In this document: one piece after another, positions 5,295 to 6,188 of the stretch
How the letters are laid out: every line of letters begins with the position of its first letter
Numbering within the stretch: the first letter of the stretch is position 1
From: Flavobacterium sp.
Lineage (GTDB): Bacteria; Bacteroidota; Bacteroidia; Flavobacteriales; Flavobacteriaceae
Direction of reading: 5' to 3'
NCBI GenBank assembly: GCA_024709705.1
Contig: JANJWE010000326.1
Location: 1 to 6,188 of the forward strand
DNA: 6,188 nucleotides
The notes under the pieces: model-generated
The model's input: only the letters and a program-made list of their open reading frames with translations
What the model was told of the DNA's origin: nothing
Database searches by the model: none
Program-made: the position numbers and the translations under genes

Positions 5295-6188
5295 TCAGTT
5301 TGTCTTTTTATAACTCCAAACGGCTAAACCATTTACGACAATTGCAAAAAGAGTTATTATCCCTAGATTTGGCAAAACTTCTTGAAGTCCGGCTCCTTTG
5401 AGTAGAACCATTCGTATAAATTCAACAAAATAGCGAATCGGATTGAATAAGGTCATGTTTTGTGCCCATTTTGGCATGCTTTCAATTGGCGTAAACAAAC
5501 CACTCATTAGAATAAAGATAACAATGAAAAACCAAGCAATAAACATGGCTTGCTGTTGGGTTTCGGTATGATTAGAAAGAAATAAGCCAAAGCCTAAAAT
5601 GAGCAATAAATATATAGAAGTAAAAAAATAAACCAATACAATGTTTCCCAACATAGGTACATTGAAAACAATTTTAGAAATTAGTAAGCCAATAGTTAAA
5701 ATTACAAGCCCAATAACCCAAAAAGGAAATAATTTGCCAATAATAAATTGATATTTTTTTATCGGAGTAACGTTGATTTGCTCTAAAGTACCCAGTTCTT
5801 TTTCTCGTACAATATTCATTGACGAGAGGAATAATGTTAACATCGTAATCAACAAGACTAAGATTCCCGGGACCATAAAAGTTTTATAATTAAGTGTCGA
5901 ATTATACCAAAAGGAAGGAATAGTTTCAATTCGATTAGGCATTATTTGATTGTTTACAATGTGTTTGTTTTCCAACTGAATATGCTGATTGAACTGCTGA
6001 ACAATTTGCGAAAGATATACATTTTGAACTCCCGCAGTTGCTCCATCAATAGCATTAATTAAAACCTGAATTTGAGTGGTAGTCTCATTTTGAAGTTGTT
6101 TTTCAAACGGGATAGGAATTTCTATCACCACATCGGTTTTACCGCTATTTAACCGCTCAATACCGGCTTGTGTTGTGGAAACAAACAC
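5295..6188 (-). CDS. ABC-2 type export permease, C-terminal part (YbhS/YhhJ-like)
   Basis: The open frame enters from the right edge (first full codon GTG, not a credible start) and ends at TGA 5295-5297, giving 297 residues of a protein expected to have about 370-400. The fragment begins in the extracytoplasmic domain (1-100). Five membrane segments follow, at about 105-127, 147-172, 180-205, 214-233 and 273-292. Family signatures are REKELGTLEQINVTPI (128-143) after the second overall TM helix, and SGLFTPIESMPKWAQ (229-243) with NPIRYFVEFIRMVLLKGAG (249-267). These fit the ABC2_membrane_3 permeases that work with an ATPase and a membrane-fusion protein in drug or toxic-compound export. The missing first TM helix and the partner genes would lie to the right. 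The large extracytoplasmic domain argues against NosY. It is convergent with the receptor gene and probably unrelated to copper uptake. Confidence 0.93.
   Translation of the reverse strand: MFVSTTQAGIERLNSGKTDVVIEIPIPFEKQLQNETTTQIQVLINAIDGATAGVQNVYLSQIVQQFNQHIQLENKHIVNNQIMPNRIETIPSFWYNSTLNYKTFMVPGILVLLITMLTLFLSSMNIVREKELGTLEQINVTPIKKYQFIIGKLFPFWVIGLVILTIGLLISKIVFNVPMLGNIVLVYFFTSIYLLLILGFGLFLSNHTETQQQAMFIAWFFIVIFILMSGLFTPIESMPKWAQNMTLFNPIRYFVEFIRMVLLKGAGLQEVLPNLGIITLFAIVVNGLAVWSYKKTN

Noticed and set aside
5295..6188. Permease as NosY of the nos maturation cluster
   Set aside because: NosY is smaller and lacks the large extracytoplasmic domain between its first two TM helices. The REKELGTLEQ and TPIESMP motifs fit drug-export ABC-2 permeases, and the gene is on the far side of the copper arm.
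1..6188. CRISPR arrays, tRNA/rRNA genes, insertion sequences or phage attachment sites
   Set aside because: I found no regularly spaced repeats, cloverleaf with RNA-gene hallmarks, transposase-like frames or flanking direct repeats. The window is filled by respiratory and transport genes.

Overview
The window comes from an AT-rich bacterium of the phylum Bacteroidota, most likely class Flavobacteriia (inference). Four features point there: short lipoprotein signals, a surface-lipoprotein signature of the form C-S-S-D-D-D, a TAnnTTTG-type -7 promoter element, and start codons without Shine-Dalgarno sequences. The theme is nitrous oxide respiration and the copper supply it needs.

Left arm, minus strand (1-1763): a c-type cytochrome lipoprotein (1275-1763) is followed 37 nt later by nosZ (1-1237, running off the left edge). 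nosZ encodes the catalytic copper protein that reduces N2O to N2. This NosZ carries a Sec-type lipoprotein signal instead of a twin-arginine signal and is of the clade II (atypical) kind. The cytochrome is the likely electron donor.

Centre (1764-1884): a compact divergent control region. A perfect 16-bp palindrome of FNR/CRP type (1818-1833) lies almost exactly midway between a -7-like box facing left and a perfect -7 box facing right. It is centred about 41-43 bp upstream of both inferred transcription starts. One regulator could therefore switch on both arms together.

Right arm, plus strand (1885-5292): three genes that look like a copper acquisition module. They are a 120-residue secreted three-cysteine protein of unknown function that starts with TTG, a Met/His-rich surface lipoprotein with YtkA-like features, and a 663-residue TonB-dependent outer-membrane receptor. 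The receptor carries a CxxxM and an HxM motif in the arrangement known for the copper importer OprC/NosA. A structured intergenic segment lies before the lipoprotein. A strong intrinsic-terminator-like hairpin sits only 7 nt before the receptor start codon and may set the ratio of lipoprotein to receptor.

Right edge, minus strand (5295-6188): the C-terminal part of an ABC-2 type drug/export permease. It converges tail to tail on the receptor gene with a 2-nt gap and is probably a functionally separate operon.

The most interesting reading is a co-regulated divergon: N2O reductase and its cytochrome on one side, a dedicated outer-membrane copper-capture pair (surface lipoprotein plus OprC-like receptor) on the other, controlled from one shared palindrome.
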